DNA of 64,000 nucleotides, taken from the NCBI RefSeq assembly GCF_002088275.1, contig NZ_AQQS01000022.1:1-64000 (forward strand), in the 5' to 3' direction. Origin of the DNA: Aurantimonas sp. 22II-16-19i. Lineage in GTDB: Bacteria; Pseudomonadota; Alphaproteobacteria; Rhizobiales; Rhizobiaceae. The notes below the pieces were generated by a model that worked only from the letters and a program-made list of their open reading frames with translations, was not told where the DNA came from and made no database searches. The position numbers were made by a program, and so were the translations under genes. Position 1 is the first letter of the stretch; each line of letters opens with the position of its first letter. Of this stretch, positions 9,733 to 18,641 are shown one piece after another.

Positions 9733-11961
9733 ATGAACGAGCACGTGATGAACCAGCCGATCGGCGAGACGCGCCTCGATCGGAACACCCAAGGGGTGAT
9801 CGGCAAGGGCGTCGATCGCTACGAGGGCAGGCTGAAGGTCTCCGGCAAGGCGCCCTATGCCTATGAGCACCTGATCGGCGAGAAGGTCGCCTACGGCTTC
9901 GTCGTGCCGGGGCCTGTCGGCCGCGCCAGGGTCCGCTCGATCGACACGTCGAAGGCGATGGCCGAGCCCGGCGTCCTCGCCGTCGTCACCGGCGACGGGC
10001 TGCCGCGCTCCTCCGCCCAGCCGATGTCTCCGGCCGGCCAGACGATGGACGGCGAGATCTTCCACTACAACCAGCCGGTCGCGCTGGTGGTGGCGGAAAG
10101 CTTCGAGATCGCCCGCCACGCCTCGCATCTCGTCAAGGTGGATTACGAGGAGATCCCGGGTCGCTACGAGATCGAGAGCCGTCGCGGCACCGGTCGCGCC
10201 ACCGAGGAAGGCCCGATGGCCGCCGACACTAATCGCGGCGACTTCGAGAAGGCCTTCGCCGCGGCCGAGGTCCAGTTCGACCAGACCTATCGCACCCCGG
10301 CCTACCATTCGGCGGCGATGGAGCCTCACACCTCGGTGGCCAAGTGGGACGGCGACCAGCTGACCGTCTGGTCCTCCTGCCAGTTGCTCGAGACCAACGT
10401 CCAGCAGATCGCCAGCGGCGTCGGCGTCGACGTCTCCAAGGTCCGGCTGCTCAGCCCCTATATCGGCGGCGGCTTCGGCTCCAAGCTCGGCATCGGCCCG
10501 GACGCGGTCCTCGCCGCGCTCGGCGCCCGCGAGGCGGGGCGGCCGGTGAAGCTGGCGCTGACCCGCCAGAACGTCTTCCAGACGACGTCGCGGCGCGGCG
10601 AGACGATCCAGCGGGTGCGCATCGGCGCGACCAGGGACGGCAAGATCACCTGCTTTGCCCATGAGACGGAGACGCCGAACTCGGAAGGCGAGGGCTTCTT
10701 CGAACCCTCCGGCATCTCCAGCGTCTTCCTCTATCCCGGCGCCGACCGGCTGGTGACGCACCGGGTGATCACTTCGGACGTGCTGATGAGCTCGGCCGTG
10801 CGTGCCCCCGGCGAGGCGACCGGCATGCTCGCCACCGAGAGCGCCCTCGACGAGCTGGCCGTGCGCTTCGCCATCGATCCGGTCGAGTTCCGCCGGATGA
10901 ACGAGCCGGAGAAGGACCCGCAACAGGACGTGCCGTTCTCCTCGCGCAAGCTCCTCGAATGCATCGACGTCGGGGCGGAGCGTTTCGGCTGGGCCGACCG
11001 TCCGAAGACGCCGGGATCGCGCCGCGAGGGCGAGTGGCTGATCGGCTATGGCATGGCGTCGGCGAGCCGCGCCAACTCGCTGATGCAGTCCTCGGCCGAG
11101 ATCGAGATGACGCCTGACGGCCGCGCCACGGTCAAGACGGCGATGACCGACATCGGCACGGGGACCTATACGATCCTCCAGCAGATCGCGGCGGAGATGC
11201 TCGGCATGCCGCTGGATCAGGTCGACGTCCTCCTCGGCGACACGTCGTTGCCGGCCTCCTCCGGCTCGGGCGGCTCCTGGGGTGCGAACTCCGCCGGCTC
11301 CTCGGTCTATGTCGCGGCCGAGGCGGTCATCGCGGAATTCGCCAAGCGCCTCGGCGTCGAGGCCGAGACGCTGACCCTGAAGGACGGCCACGCCATCGCC
11401 GGCAACCGCCAGATCCCGTTCACCGAGATCCTGAACGGCGACACCATCCGGGTCGTCGGGACGATCAAGCCCGGCGAGACGTCCGAGAAGACCAACCAGG
11501 CGAGCTACGGCGCCCATTATGCCGAAGTCGCAGTCAACGCTACCACCGGCGAGACCCGGGTGCGGCGTCTCCTCACGGTCGGCGCCGCGGGCCGCATCCT
11601 CAACGAGAAGACCGCCACGTCCCAGTGCTATGGCGGCCAGATCTGGGGCATCGGCTACGCGCTGGAGGAGGATCTCGTCGTCGACGCGCGCAACGGCCTG
11701 ATCGTCAATCACGACCTCGCCGAATACCACGTGCCGGTGCATGCGGACGTCCCCAAGCTCGACGTCGTGCTGCTCGAGGAGCGGGACCGGCATGCCAGCC
11801 CGCTTGCCGGCAAGGGCATCGGCGAGCTCGCCATCGCCGGCGTTGGAGCCGCGATCAACAATGCGATCTTCAACGCCACCGGTGCCCGGATCCGCTCCTA
11901 CCCGGTGACGATGGACAAGCTCCTGCCGCATCTGCCGGAAGAGGTCGGCGCGGCGGCCTGA
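9733..11961 (+). CDS. Molybdenum hydroxylase large (molybdopterin-binding) subunit (PaoC/YagR type)
   Basis: A 742-residue catalytic subunit binding molybdenum cofactor. Seen: KVSGKAPYAYEHLIGEKVAYGFVV at the start, HSAAMEPHTSVAKWDGDQLTVW, IGGGFGSKLGIGPDA, and near the end KGIGELAIAGVGAAINNAI, whose Glu is the catalytic base of this family. ATG 9733 lies two bases after the FAD-subunit stop. No XdhC/PaoD-type maturation protein follows; a terminator comes instead, so cofactor sulfuration must be provided from elsewhere. Family membership is certain, substrate unknown. Confidence 0.93.
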   Translation: MNEHVMNQPIGETRLDRNTQGVIGKGVDRYEGRLKVSGKAPYAYEHLIGEKVAYGFVVPGPVGRARVRSIDTSKAMAEPGVLAVVTGDGLPRSSAQPMSPAGQTMDGEIFHYNQPVALVVAESFEIARHASHLVKVDYEEIPGRYEIESRRGTGRATEEGPMAADTNRGDFEKAFAAAEVQFDQTYRTPAYHSAAMEPHTSVAKWDGDQLTVWSSCQLLETNVQQIASGVGVDVSKVRLLSPYIGGGFGSKLGIGPDAVLAALGAREAGRPVKLALTRQNVFQTTSRRGETIQRVRIGATRDGKITCFAHETETPNSEGEGFFEPSGISSVFLYPGADRLVTHRVITSDVLMSSAVRAPGEATGMLATESALDELAVRFAIDPVEFRRMNEPEKDPQQDVPFSSRKLLECIDVGAERFGWADRPKTPGSRREGEWLIGYGMASASRANSLMQSSAEIEMTPDGRATVKTAMTDIGTGTYTILQQIAAEMLGMPLDQVDVLLGDTSLPASSGSGGSWGANSAGSSVYVAAEAVIAEFAKRLGVEAETLTLKDGHAIAGNRQIPFTEILNGDTIRVVGTIKPGETSEKTNQASYGAHYAEVAVNATTGETRVRRLLTVGAAGRILNEKTATSQCYGGQIWGIGYALEEDLVVDARNGLIVNHDLAEYHVPVHADVPKLDVVLLEERDRHASPLAGKGIGELAIAGVGAAINNAIFNATGARIRSYPVTMDKLLPHLPEEVGAAA

Positions 11962-11983
11962 GGTTGGCCGTTGCCAGAAACGG

Positions 11984-12015
11984 AAAGGCCGGCGTCCACG
12001 CGCCGGCCTTTTCTT
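11984..12015 (+). terminator. Rho-independent terminator of the molybdenum hydroxylase operon
   Basis: The arms AAAGGCCGGCG and CGCCGGCCTTTT form a long GC-rich stem ending in TTTTCTTT, about 20 bases after the catalytic-subunit stop. Confidence 0.85.
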
Positions 12016-12070
12016 TCGTCGGTCTCTCGCCGCGATTCCGCCAATGTCCGTCGGAACGCGAATGCGGACG

Positions 12071-13009
12071 TTACTGGACTGCGTATTCGCCCGCGCTCGG
12101 CCAGACGCACTGGGCGGAAAGGTCAGCATAGAAGAGATCGGCGAGGCGTCTCCTCTCGGCTTCGACCAGCGGGCCGTCGATGGCCACTTCGCGGCAACGG
12201 CCGTGCTGGCCGGCGGGGACGAAATCGGGATTGGCGAGGACATCGTCGAGATCGCCGTCGAACCAGCCGCGCGAGCCCATGTCGAAGAAGCTCTCGGCCG
12301 GCAGGCCGTCAGCGAGCAGCACGTCGTGCTGATCGAGTTCGATGTGCCAGTAGGTGACGGACGGCATCGACGTGCGCTCGATGGTCGTGCCGTTGATCAG
12401 GTTCATGATCGGTACGAGCACTTCTTCGCCGTTCTGCCTCACCAGCACGGGATGGCCCGGCGACAGCAATACGTCGCGCTCGGGCACGCCGACGCCGAAG
12501 GCGTTCGCCCGCACCTTGACCGGCGCCATGTGCCAATACTCACCAGAACAGTCAGTCGTCCGACTACCGATCCAGACGATCTTGCGCTCGCCACCTGACG
12601 CGGTCACTGCCACATCCCCGACAGCCAGTCGTTCGATCGCAACGGGACCGATCGTCGTTTCTATGCTCGCGCCCGTGGTAAAGCACTGGATGGCAAAATC
12701 GGCGTCGACAGAAGTCAGTGTATCGCCAAGCCCGTAATTTGCATTATACTGAAAAGCATACAGCCGGCCATTACTGTTCCAGCTGCCAATGAATCCGTCT
12801 CCGTTAGACAATGCCGCCACATAGGTTAATACGTTCCCTCCTAAGCCAAACGTATCAACCGCGATATCACCAAGGACGGTCGTGTCATCACCACCTCCAT
12901 CGTCGACATCTGTCAGGGTGAACCCGCCGCCAAAGTTGGCATTGATATCGTATGTACCGTCTCCATTCGCAACGACTCGGTCTAAGAACATACTGGCTGT
13001 TGTGCCCAT
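12071..13009 (-). CDS. Hint-domain (hedgehog/intein-type) protein, copy 1
   Basis: A 312-residue protein. Residues 1-105 are a Gly/Asp-rich, AT-rich-coded beta region (NGDGTYDINANFGGG). A Hint_2-type domain starts at Cys109 (FAIQCFTTGASIET) with the usual blocks AIERLAVGDVAVTASG, RDVLLSPGHPVLV and WHIELDQHDVLLADGLPAESFF. Hint domains use the first Cys for an N-to-S acyl shift and can cut the chain before it. No C-terminal His-Asn and no extein follow, so this is not a splicing intein; self-cleavage releasing the N-terminal part is possible. No signal peptide. Start ATG 13009 follows AAGGAAAG. A second copy lies 760 bases upstream and is about as long. Confidence 0.82.
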   Translation of the reverse strand: MGTTASMFLDRVVANGDGTYDINANFGGGFTLTDVDDGGGDDTTVLGDIAVDTFGLGGNVLTYVAALSNGDGFIGSWNSNGRLYAFQYNANYGLGDTLTSVDADFAIQCFTTGASIETTIGPVAIERLAVGDVAVTASGGERKIVWIGSRTTDCSGEYWHMAPVKVRANAFGVGVPERDVLLSPGHPVLVRQNGEEVLVPIMNLINGTTIERTSMPSVTYWHIELDQHDVLLADGLPAESFFDMGSRGWFDGDLDDVLANPDFVPAGQHGRCREVAIDGPLVEAERRRLADLFYADLSAQCVWPSAGEYAVQ

Positions 13010-13771
13010 TTACTCTTTCCTTAGCTCTTTTCCTCAGCTCTTTTCCTTGGACGCGGCGATCAACCAAGATCAATTCAGGAGAGCCGCTGACCCATCCAAC
13101 ATGCAGAAAACCGGTTCCACAGCGAAATGCCTCGCAAGTTCGCATGGCAAATTTCGTCGAACCTCCGATTTCGCTGTCAAAACAGTTCTTCTTTGCATCA
13201 GCGGGATTTACTTCACTGCATACTGTCTTCCTCAACGGCATGAGAAGAGGATATGGCGCTCAATCCGCCACTTGCCGCAGAGACGGGCTTGCCGCTTCGT
13301 TGGGTCCGAAAGCGGCGACCGAGATGATCTCATTCGCTATTCAATCGCTAAGGTTATTATCGCCTAAAATCAAGTTGCGTCATTCAAGGATTCACTGGCG
13401 CCACGCCTCATATCCACGCATTGCGATGACGCCAGGGCGGTGGTGAAATCGGGGCGCTCGCGGCAAGCGCCAGTGCCGCCAATGGCCTCGACCTGAGCGA
13501 TGTCGTCCGCCCCCTCCGGCTGGGCCAAAGTCTGCTTCAGACGGCCAAGCGCTTGGCCATTCGCTCTTCGATTCGCTTGAACACGTCCCGATGGCGTCGG
13601 GGAACTGGTGGCGAGCCGGTGACGACGGAAGGATGCGGCAGCGCAGAACTTGACCTTCACCGGAACGACGTGCCCACCGCGTCGAGCGCAACGGGCGAAA
13701 TTCCGGTGTCATGGTGACGATCAGGTCGAAATAGCCACTCTCTATGGCCCTCGGAGCGATCGCGCGCGACG
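13010..13771. other. Intergenic region between the two Hint genes, no convincing gene
   Basis: The 760 bases are less GC-rich than the surroundings in the first 370 bases. Several short open frames exist on both strands but none has a ribosome site or recognisable protein. It probably contains the promoter of Hint copy 1 and remnants of earlier rearrangement. Confidence 0.4.
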
Positions 13772-14722
13772 TCAGAGGCCGGCGACGTGTCCGGCCACTG
13801 GCCAGGCGCACTGGGCGGAAAGATCGGCATAGAACAGATCGGCAAGACGCTTGCGCTCGGCCTCGACCAGCGGGCCGTCGATCGCCACGTCCCGGCAGCG
13901 GCCATGCTGGCCGGCAGGGACGAGGTCGGGGTTGGCGAGGACGTCGTCGAGGTCGTTGTCGAACCAGCCGCGCGAGCCCATGTCGAAGAAGCTTTCGGCC
14001 GGCAGGCCGTCGGCAAGCAGGATGTCGTGCTGGTCGAGTTCGATGTGCCAGTAGGTCACGGACGGCATCTCGGTGCGCTCGATGGTCGTGCCGTTGATCA
14101 GGTTCATGATCGGGACCAGCACTTCGCGACCATCCTGCTTCACCAGGACCGGATGGCCGGGGGAAAGGCGAACGTCGCGTTCCGGGACCCCGGCTCCAAA
14201 CGCGTCGGCCCGAACTTGCACCGGCGCAGAACCCGATCTTTCGCCTGAACACTCGATTGTTCGTTTGCCGATCCAGGTTACGGGTCGCTCACCGCCGGAG
14301 GCGGTCAAAACCATGTCGCCAAGGCAAAGCGCCTCGATCCCAACGGGACCACCAGGCGTCTCGATGCGGACACCGGACGTAAAGCACTGAATGGCAAAAT
14401 TCTGGCCGCTGGAAGCGTTTATGACTTCGTAATAATTGTATGTGTTGTATGAATAGAGAAAATATCCGCCCCCGACGCTGACGACAATTCCGTTTGCGTT
14501 CGAGGCAAAAAAGGTAGCTCCAAAATAAATCGTGTTGCTGGTGGAAATATATTTAACATCCAGCGTATCATTTGTTATGTCTCCGAGAATGGTCAAATCA
14601 TCATCGGGGCTATCGGAGATATCTACAAAATAATAGTATGATCCAAAATAATTATCTACAGTAAACGTTCCGTCGCCATTGTTCGTGACCTTGTGGCCGG
14701 TCATGGGAGTAACGCTTCTCAT
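13772..14722 (-). CDS. Hint-domain protein, copy 2
   Basis: A 316-residue paralogue of the neighbouring Hint protein. The Hint domain starts at Cys113 (NFAIQCFTSGVRIET) and is very close to copy 1 through VLVPIMNLINGTTIERTEMPSVTYW to the end. The first 110 residues differ strongly: they are Tyr/Asn-rich (GSYYYFVDISD, SYNTYNYYEV) and coded by distinctly AT-rich DNA. This pattern, a constant Hint part behind a variable N-terminal module, looks like module exchange. GAGAGGGTGTC precedes ATG 14722; an internal ATG at 14704 is an alternative start. No signal peptide. Function unknown; surface or secreted beta-proteins with such C-terminal Hint domains are common in alphaproteobacteria. Confidence 0.8.
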   Translation of the reverse strand: MRSVTPMTGHKVTNNGDGTFTVDNYFGSYYYFVDISDSPDDDLTILGDITNDTLDVKYISTSNTIYFGATFFASNANGIVVSVGGGYFLYSYNTYNYYEVINASSGQNFAIQCFTSGVRIETPGGPVGIEALCLGDMVLTASGGERPVTWIGKRTIECSGERSGSAPVQVRADAFGAGVPERDVRLSPGHPVLVKQDGREVLVPIMNLINGTTIERTEMPSVTYWHIELDQHDILLADGLPAESFFDMGSRGWFDNDLDDVLANPDLVPAGQHGRCRDVAIDGPLVEAERKRLADLFYADLSAQCAWPVAGHVAGL

Positions 14723-14913
14723 GACACCCTCTCTCTACAGCTTTGCAGCGCGCGCTCATCGCACTCCAACGCTTGGGCCAAGATCACGAGGGGTCGGTTC
14801 ACCAGCATCAGAAACCGTCGCGGGATCGAACTACCAGGAGAACATACGGGCCAAGGTTGTGAGAATGCAAGTTCGATTGACGCTGCGGTAGCAGCATTTC
14901 TTTCCTTGCGTAA

Positions 14914-15300
14914 CAGGTCAGCGCGACGCTTTCTCTCGGCTTCGACCAGCGGGCCCGTCGATCGTGACCTTGCGGCAGCGGCCGTGCTGGCCGGCGGGGG
15001 CGAGGGCGGGATTGGCGAGGAGATCGTCGAGATCTCTCTCGAACCAGCCGCGAGTGCCCATGTCGAAGAAGCTCTCTCTGCCGGCAGCCCATCGGCCAGA
15101 AGTACGTCGTGCTGGTCGAGCTCGACATGCCAATAGGTGGCGGACTGCATCGACATGCGCTCGATGGTCGTGCCGTTCATCGGGTTCATGGTCGGCGCGA
15201 GCACTTTGGCGCTGCCTCGTTTGACCAGCACCGGATGGCCCGGCGAAAGCAGCCCGTCGCGCCTGGCTACACCGGCGCCGAAGGCGTTTGCCCGCACGCC
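14914..15300 (-). pseudogene. Decayed third Hint-domain copy
   Basis: The stretch encodes the second half of the same Hint domain, starting at VRANAFGAGV and passing through LLSPGHPVLVK and LDQHDVLLADGLPAE, but lacks the Cys end and the N-terminal module. Compared with the intact copies it has a two-base insertion at about 15074-15079 (CTCTCTCT where the others read CTCTC) and a one-base insertion at about 14951-14955 (GGGCCC where the others read GGGCC). Each shifts the frame. It is a truncated, frameshifted remnant. Confidence 0.85.
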
Positions 15301-15451
15301 GAATGGGTGCCAAGCGGACGGTCTCGCCGTCGCGACGACATCACAGCAAAGCAAACCAAGCGGACCGACGCCGACCGCTTCCCGAGCGCAGCGTCAATGC
15401 CGCCTCGCATGACCCACTCGACGTGACGGCCGGATGCCCGTTCCGCCGCAT

Positions 15452-16486
15452 CTACCGCGACCGCCCCGCCAGCACCGCCAGCGCCGCTGCGGGCGCTGCC
15501 CGGCAGACCGCGTCGCGCAGCTCGGCCGGGCAGTCGAAGAGATCGGGAAAGTCGACGATGCCGCGGTCGAGCCTCGCCGCCAGACGCCTCAGCACCGGGC
15601 GCCCCGTGCCGGCGACGACGACGGGTGCGTCTTCCGAAATGTCCTCCCGCGACAGGACGAGCAGCACCGCGTCGTGGATCTTGCGCAGCTGTTCCTCGGC
15701 AAAGCCGTGGGCGAGCCACTCCCAGGCGCCGTCGGTGCCGTCCTCGGCGTCGAGGCCGATCATCCGGGCGAGGCGTCGCCGCGAGGCCTCGACGCTCTTC
15801 TCCTGCCCGTCGGCTGGCGGATAGAGATCGTCGGCCTCGTCCAATATGCCGACGATGCGCTGGACATCCGCCATGGTGGCGAAGAACTCGTTCATCACCG
15901 GCACGCTGCGCCCGGCAAAGGCGGCGCGGCTCGCCACCGCCATCAGCGGCGTGCGGGTGTAGCCCTGATAGACGAGTTCGCCGCAGGCGAGGCGCGCATT
16001 GTCGCTCGCCCCGGCCGCCTTCACGACACCGCCCGCCACCGGCAGGATGTCGGTGGTGGTCGAGCCCATGTCGATCACCACCGCCTCCTCGATGTTCGCC
16101 GCCGCCAGCGCCGCGCTGGCGTGCCAGTTGGCCGAGGCGATCTCGTCGGCATGGGAGCGGGCGTTGCCCGGCGACAGGAAGCCCGCCGCGCCGCCATAGA
16201 GCGACACGTCGCCCGACAGCTTCTCGGCAAACAGCCGCGCCAGGGTCTCCACCCCCTCGCGCCGCGACGAGAAGACGTCGGAGAGTTCGCCCGTCATGGT
16301 GATGGCGTGGCGCTCGACCTGGCCCGGCTCGACGGCATCGAGGATGGTGCGCAGACCGGCCTCCAGATGCTCGAGGCCCTGCCAGATCGGCGTTCGCTCC
16401 TGCCAGACGCGGATGATCCGGTCGTTCTCGGCGAGCGCCGCCTTCAGATGCGCTCCGCCGACGTCCCAGCCCAAGGTTCTCGTCAT
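15452..16486 (-). CDS. H4MPT-linked C1 transfer pathway protein, hydantoinase/oxoprolinase-like
   Basis: A 344-residue protein of the hydantoinase A/oxoprolinase (actin-like ATPase) fold. Nucleotide-binding motifs are LGWDVGGAHLKAALAEN at the N-terminus and VVIDMGSTTTDILPVAGG in the middle; VVVAGTGRPVLRRLAARL is near the C-terminus. This matches the uncharacterised family found in tetrahydromethanopterin and methanofuran gene clusters. The start at 16486 was chosen because the family begins right before GWDVGG; the long upstream extension is unlike a protein. It is divergent from the HisA-like gene, with about 165 bases between for two promoters. Reaction unknown. Confidence 0.85.
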   Translation of the reverse strand: MTRTLGWDVGGAHLKAALAENDRIIRVWQERTPIWQGLEHLEAGLRTILDAVEPGQVERHAITMTGELSDVFSSRREGVETLARLFAEKLSGDVSLYGGAAGFLSPGNARSHADEIASANWHASAALAAANIEEAVVIDMGSTTTDILPVAGGVVKAAGASDNARLACGELVYQGYTRTPLMAVASRAAFAGRSVPVMNEFFATMADVQRIVGILDEADDLYPPADGQEKSVEASRRRLARMIGLDAEDGTDGAWEWLAHGFAEEQLRKIHDAVLLVLSREDISEDAPVVVAGTGRPVLRRLAARLDRGIVDFPDLFDCPAELRDAVCRAAPAAALAVLAGRSR

Positions 16487-16652
16487 GGCGTCATCGTCTC
16501 GCAATTCGTCCGTCTGGCCGACGCCTCCGCAAAAGCGCCAAAAGAGCGGCATCCCGTGGCCCGAAGCGGAGCATTCCGGAGGGAATCCCTTGGTCCGCCC
16601 GCTCGGCTCGGCGTATATGACCATCGAAAGCGGTCCGGTCTCAAGGTCGAAG

Positions 16653-17459
16653 ATGCAAGTCGTTCCCGTACTCGACATCAAGAACGCGCTGGTCGTGCGC
16701 GGCGTCATGGGCGACCGGGCGAGCTACCGGCCGATCGTGACGCCGCTTGCGCCGGGCCCCGAGCCGCTGACCGTGGCGCGCGGCCTGATGGCGGTGCATC
16801 CGTTCGAAGCCCTCTACATCGCCGATCTCGACGCGATCGAGGGGGTGCCGCGCCACGAGGCGGGCGAGGGTGGACCGGCAGATGACGGGCCGTCGGCCGG
16901 CGCCGGAACGGACGCTCCCGCCGCCCGCCGGCGGCGCGGCGAACCCGATGCGGTGCTGGTCGAGCGGCTGGTCGCCGCCCATCCCGGCGTCACGCTCTGG
17001 CTCGATGCCGGCGTCACGAGGCTCGAGGACGCGATGCGGATCGCCGCCATGCCCGGCGTCAGGGTCGTCGTCGGCAGCGAATCGATCGACGGCGCCCAGA
17101 GCCTGCGCGGCCTTGCCGGCAGCGCCGACTTCGCGCTCTCCCTCGACTTCCGGGGCGAGACGTTCGTCGGGCCGGCGGAGATCCTCGCCGACGAGAGCCT
17201 GTGGCCGCAGACGCTGATCGTCATGACCCTCGCCAAGGTCGGCAGCGGCGCCGGCCCCGATCTCGAGCGGCTGCGGGCGGTGAAGGCGCGGGCAGGGGAC
17301 CGCCGCGTCTTCGCCGCCGGCGGCGTGCGCGGTCCCGCCGACCTCGAAACCCTCGCCGCCATGGGCATTGCCGGCGCGCTGGTCGCGACGGCCCTCCATG
17401 ACGGCCGGATCTCGCCAGCCGATCTCGCCGCCCTCGACGCCCGCGCGACGCCCGGCTGA
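16653..17459 (+). CDS. HisA/HisF-like TIM-barrel protein of the C1-cofactor set
   Basis: A 268-residue (beta/alpha)8 protein related to HisA. Seen: VVPVLDIKNALVVRGVMGDR at the start, HPFEALYIADLDAIEG, LWLDAGVTRLEDAMRIA, RVVVGSESIDG and VFAAGGVRGPADLETLAAMGIAGALVATALHDG. The spacing matches the hisA/hisF-related family of methanogens and methylotrophs rather than histidine-pathway HisA. An extra Gly/Ala/Arg-rich insertion (about residues 72-95) is unusual. ATG 16653 gives the family N-terminus; an in-frame ATG at 16617 is possible. tRNA-Thr follows. Role in tetrahydromethanopterin synthesis is inferred from family and neighbour. Confidence 0.82.
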   Translation: MQVVPVLDIKNALVVRGVMGDRASYRPIVTPLAPGPEPLTVARGLMAVHPFEALYIADLDAIEGVPRHEAGEGGPADDGPSAGAGTDAPAARRRRGEPDAVLVERLVAAHPGVTLWLDAGVTRLEDAMRIAAMPGVRVVVGSESIDGAQSLRGLAGSADFALSLDFRGETFVGPAEILADESLWPQTLIVMTLAKVGSGAGPDLERLRAVKARAGDRRVFAAGGVRGPADLETLAAMGIAGALVATALHDGRISPADLAALDARATPG

Positions 17460-17578
17460 ACCGCCAGCCGCCCAGCCGCCATCGCTCCCGCCGATCCGCC
17501 GAGAGGCCCATTTGTGCCCCCGAACCCGACGATTTTTCGCGTGCCGCGCCGGCCGCCTTATGCTATCGCACCCCGCGG

Positions 17579-17653
17579 GCCGGCGTAGCACAGCGGTAGT
17601 GCAGCGGTTTTGTAAACCGAAGGTCGGGAGTTCGATCCTCTCCGCCGGCACCA
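17579..17653 (+). tRNA. tRNA-Thr, anticodon TGT
   Basis: The acceptor arms GCCGGCG and CGCCGGC pair completely. The anticodon loop TTTGTAA has TGT in the centre, the T-arm reads GGGAGTTCGATCCTC, and discriminator A plus CCA are encoded. The sequence is close to the usual alphaproteobacterial tRNA-Thr(TGT). Confidence 0.95.
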
Positions 17654-17834
17654 TTTGAAACAGCCACTTGGCAGCACTTCGGCGACAATGCCTCTTCGGC
17701 GGTCGGCAGCGCGTTCACTGTGCATGAAGTGTTGCAAGAAGAACCCGTCTGTCCCAGCCTTCTCCCACCCATCCTCCCATGCTAGCGGCAGATCGGAAGA
17801 CGTCCGATCCGGGTCGGCAACTGCGGAGGTGACG

Positions 17835-18344
17835 ATGAGCGCGACTGCGGCGAACGTGCATGGGCGCGCTCGAGCGCCCGTGAGCCCGGTCGATCGGTGC
17901 CTGTCGCTGGCGGCGCTGGGACTGCTCTGCGTCGTTCTGGTGGCGATCGGCCGCGGACAGGCCCACTGGGCGCAGGCGCCGTGGCTGGTCTGGGCGCATC
18001 TGTTGACGATCGTCTGTGCGCTGGCGCTGACGGTGGTCCAGCTCTGGCGGCCGAAGGGCGGCGCCACCCACCGGGCGATCGGCCTGACATGGGTGATGCT
18101 GATGTTCGCGACGGCGCTGATCACCCTCTTCATCGTCGGCGCGGACGATGGCGGCTACAGCATCCTGCACGGGCTCTCGGTCTGGGTGATGATCCAGGTT
18201 CCGATGATCGCGATCGCGGCGCGAAAGCGGCAGATCGAGCGCCACCAGCGGGCGGCCAGGGCGATGGTCGTCGGTTCTCTGCTCATCGCCGGCTTCTTCA
18301 CGTTCCCCTTCCACCGCCTGCTCGGGACGTGGCTCTTCGGCTAG
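17835..18344 (+). CDS. Small membrane protein, DUF2306-like
   Basis: A 169-residue membrane protein with four hydrophobic helices: LSLAALGLLCVVLVAIG, WAHLLTIVCALALTVVQLW, GLTWVMLMFATALITLFIVG and the helix near MIQVPMIAIAA, with a final helical region MVVGSLLIAGFFTFPF. Conserved-looking His and Arg residues (THRAIGLTWV, HGLSVWV, RHQRAARAMVVGSL) resemble the DUF2306 family. ATG 17835 follows GGAGGTGACG, an excellent ribosome site, so the upstream open extension is not used. Function unknown. Confidence 0.7.
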   Translation: MSATAANVHGRARAPVSPVDRCLSLAALGLLCVVLVAIGRGQAHWAQAPWLVWAHLLTIVCALALTVVQLWRPKGGATHRAIGLTWVMLMFATALITLFIVGADDGGYSILHGLSVWVMIQVPMIAIAARKRQIERHQRAARAMVVGSLLIAGFFTFPFHRLLGTWLFG

Positions 18345-18362
18345 AGCCTGATCCCGAAAAGG
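18345..18362 (+). repeat. Half copy of a RIME-like intergenic palindrome
   Basis: AGAGCCTGATCCCGAAAAG directly after the membrane-protein stop matches, with few changes, one arm of the longer palindrome at 46099-46200 read on the minus strand. It looks like a truncated copy. Confidence 0.35.
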
Positions 18363-18440
18363 CGTCGGGGAGGCCGTGGGGACGGCTTTTTCGCGCTTCC
18401 GCCCTATATACCGGGTACAAGCAACGGCGAAAGAGAAACA

Positions 18441-18641
18441 ATGGCCAAGGAACACAGCTCCGTTCTCCAGGCTCGCGCGGATGACGCTGACGAGGCGATG
18501 CGGGCGGCCAGCCTGGTATCGGTGCAGGCGCGGCTCGAGAGCGCCCGCGATGCCTGGCAGGGTCTTGCGGACGGCGCGCGGGAACGCGAGAGCGAGGACG
18601 CCCAACGGGCCGAGGCGAAGGCCGCGGTCTCGCAGGCCTGA
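18441..18641 (+). CDS. Uncharacterised 66-residue helical protein
   Basis: A small, charged, Ala-rich protein predicted to be almost entirely helical (ADDADEAMRAASLVSVQARL, ERESEDAQRAEAKAAVSQA). No family is recognised. It starts at an ATG preceded by AAAGAGAAAC, and its codon use has the GC-rich third positions typical of real genes here. It stands alone: 96 bases after the membrane-protein gene and 294 bases before msrA, which is on the other strand. The 294-base gap holds nothing recognisable. Confidence 0.55.
   Translation: MAKEHSSVLQARADDADEAMRAASLVSVQARLESARDAWQGLADGARERESEDAQRAEAKAAVSQA

Noticed and set aside
9451-12243. Long minus-strand open frame across the molybdenum hydroxylase large subunit
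   Set aside because: It is antisense to a complete, recognised gene and has no protein-like motifs.
13370-13660. Minus-strand frame of 96 codons between the Hint genes
   Set aside because: No ribosome site, no known family, and competing frames of similar length overlap it.
12071-14722. Interpretation of the Hint genes as inteins
   Set aside because: There is no C-terminal His-Asn, no following extein and no host protein interrupted, so protein splicing is not supported.
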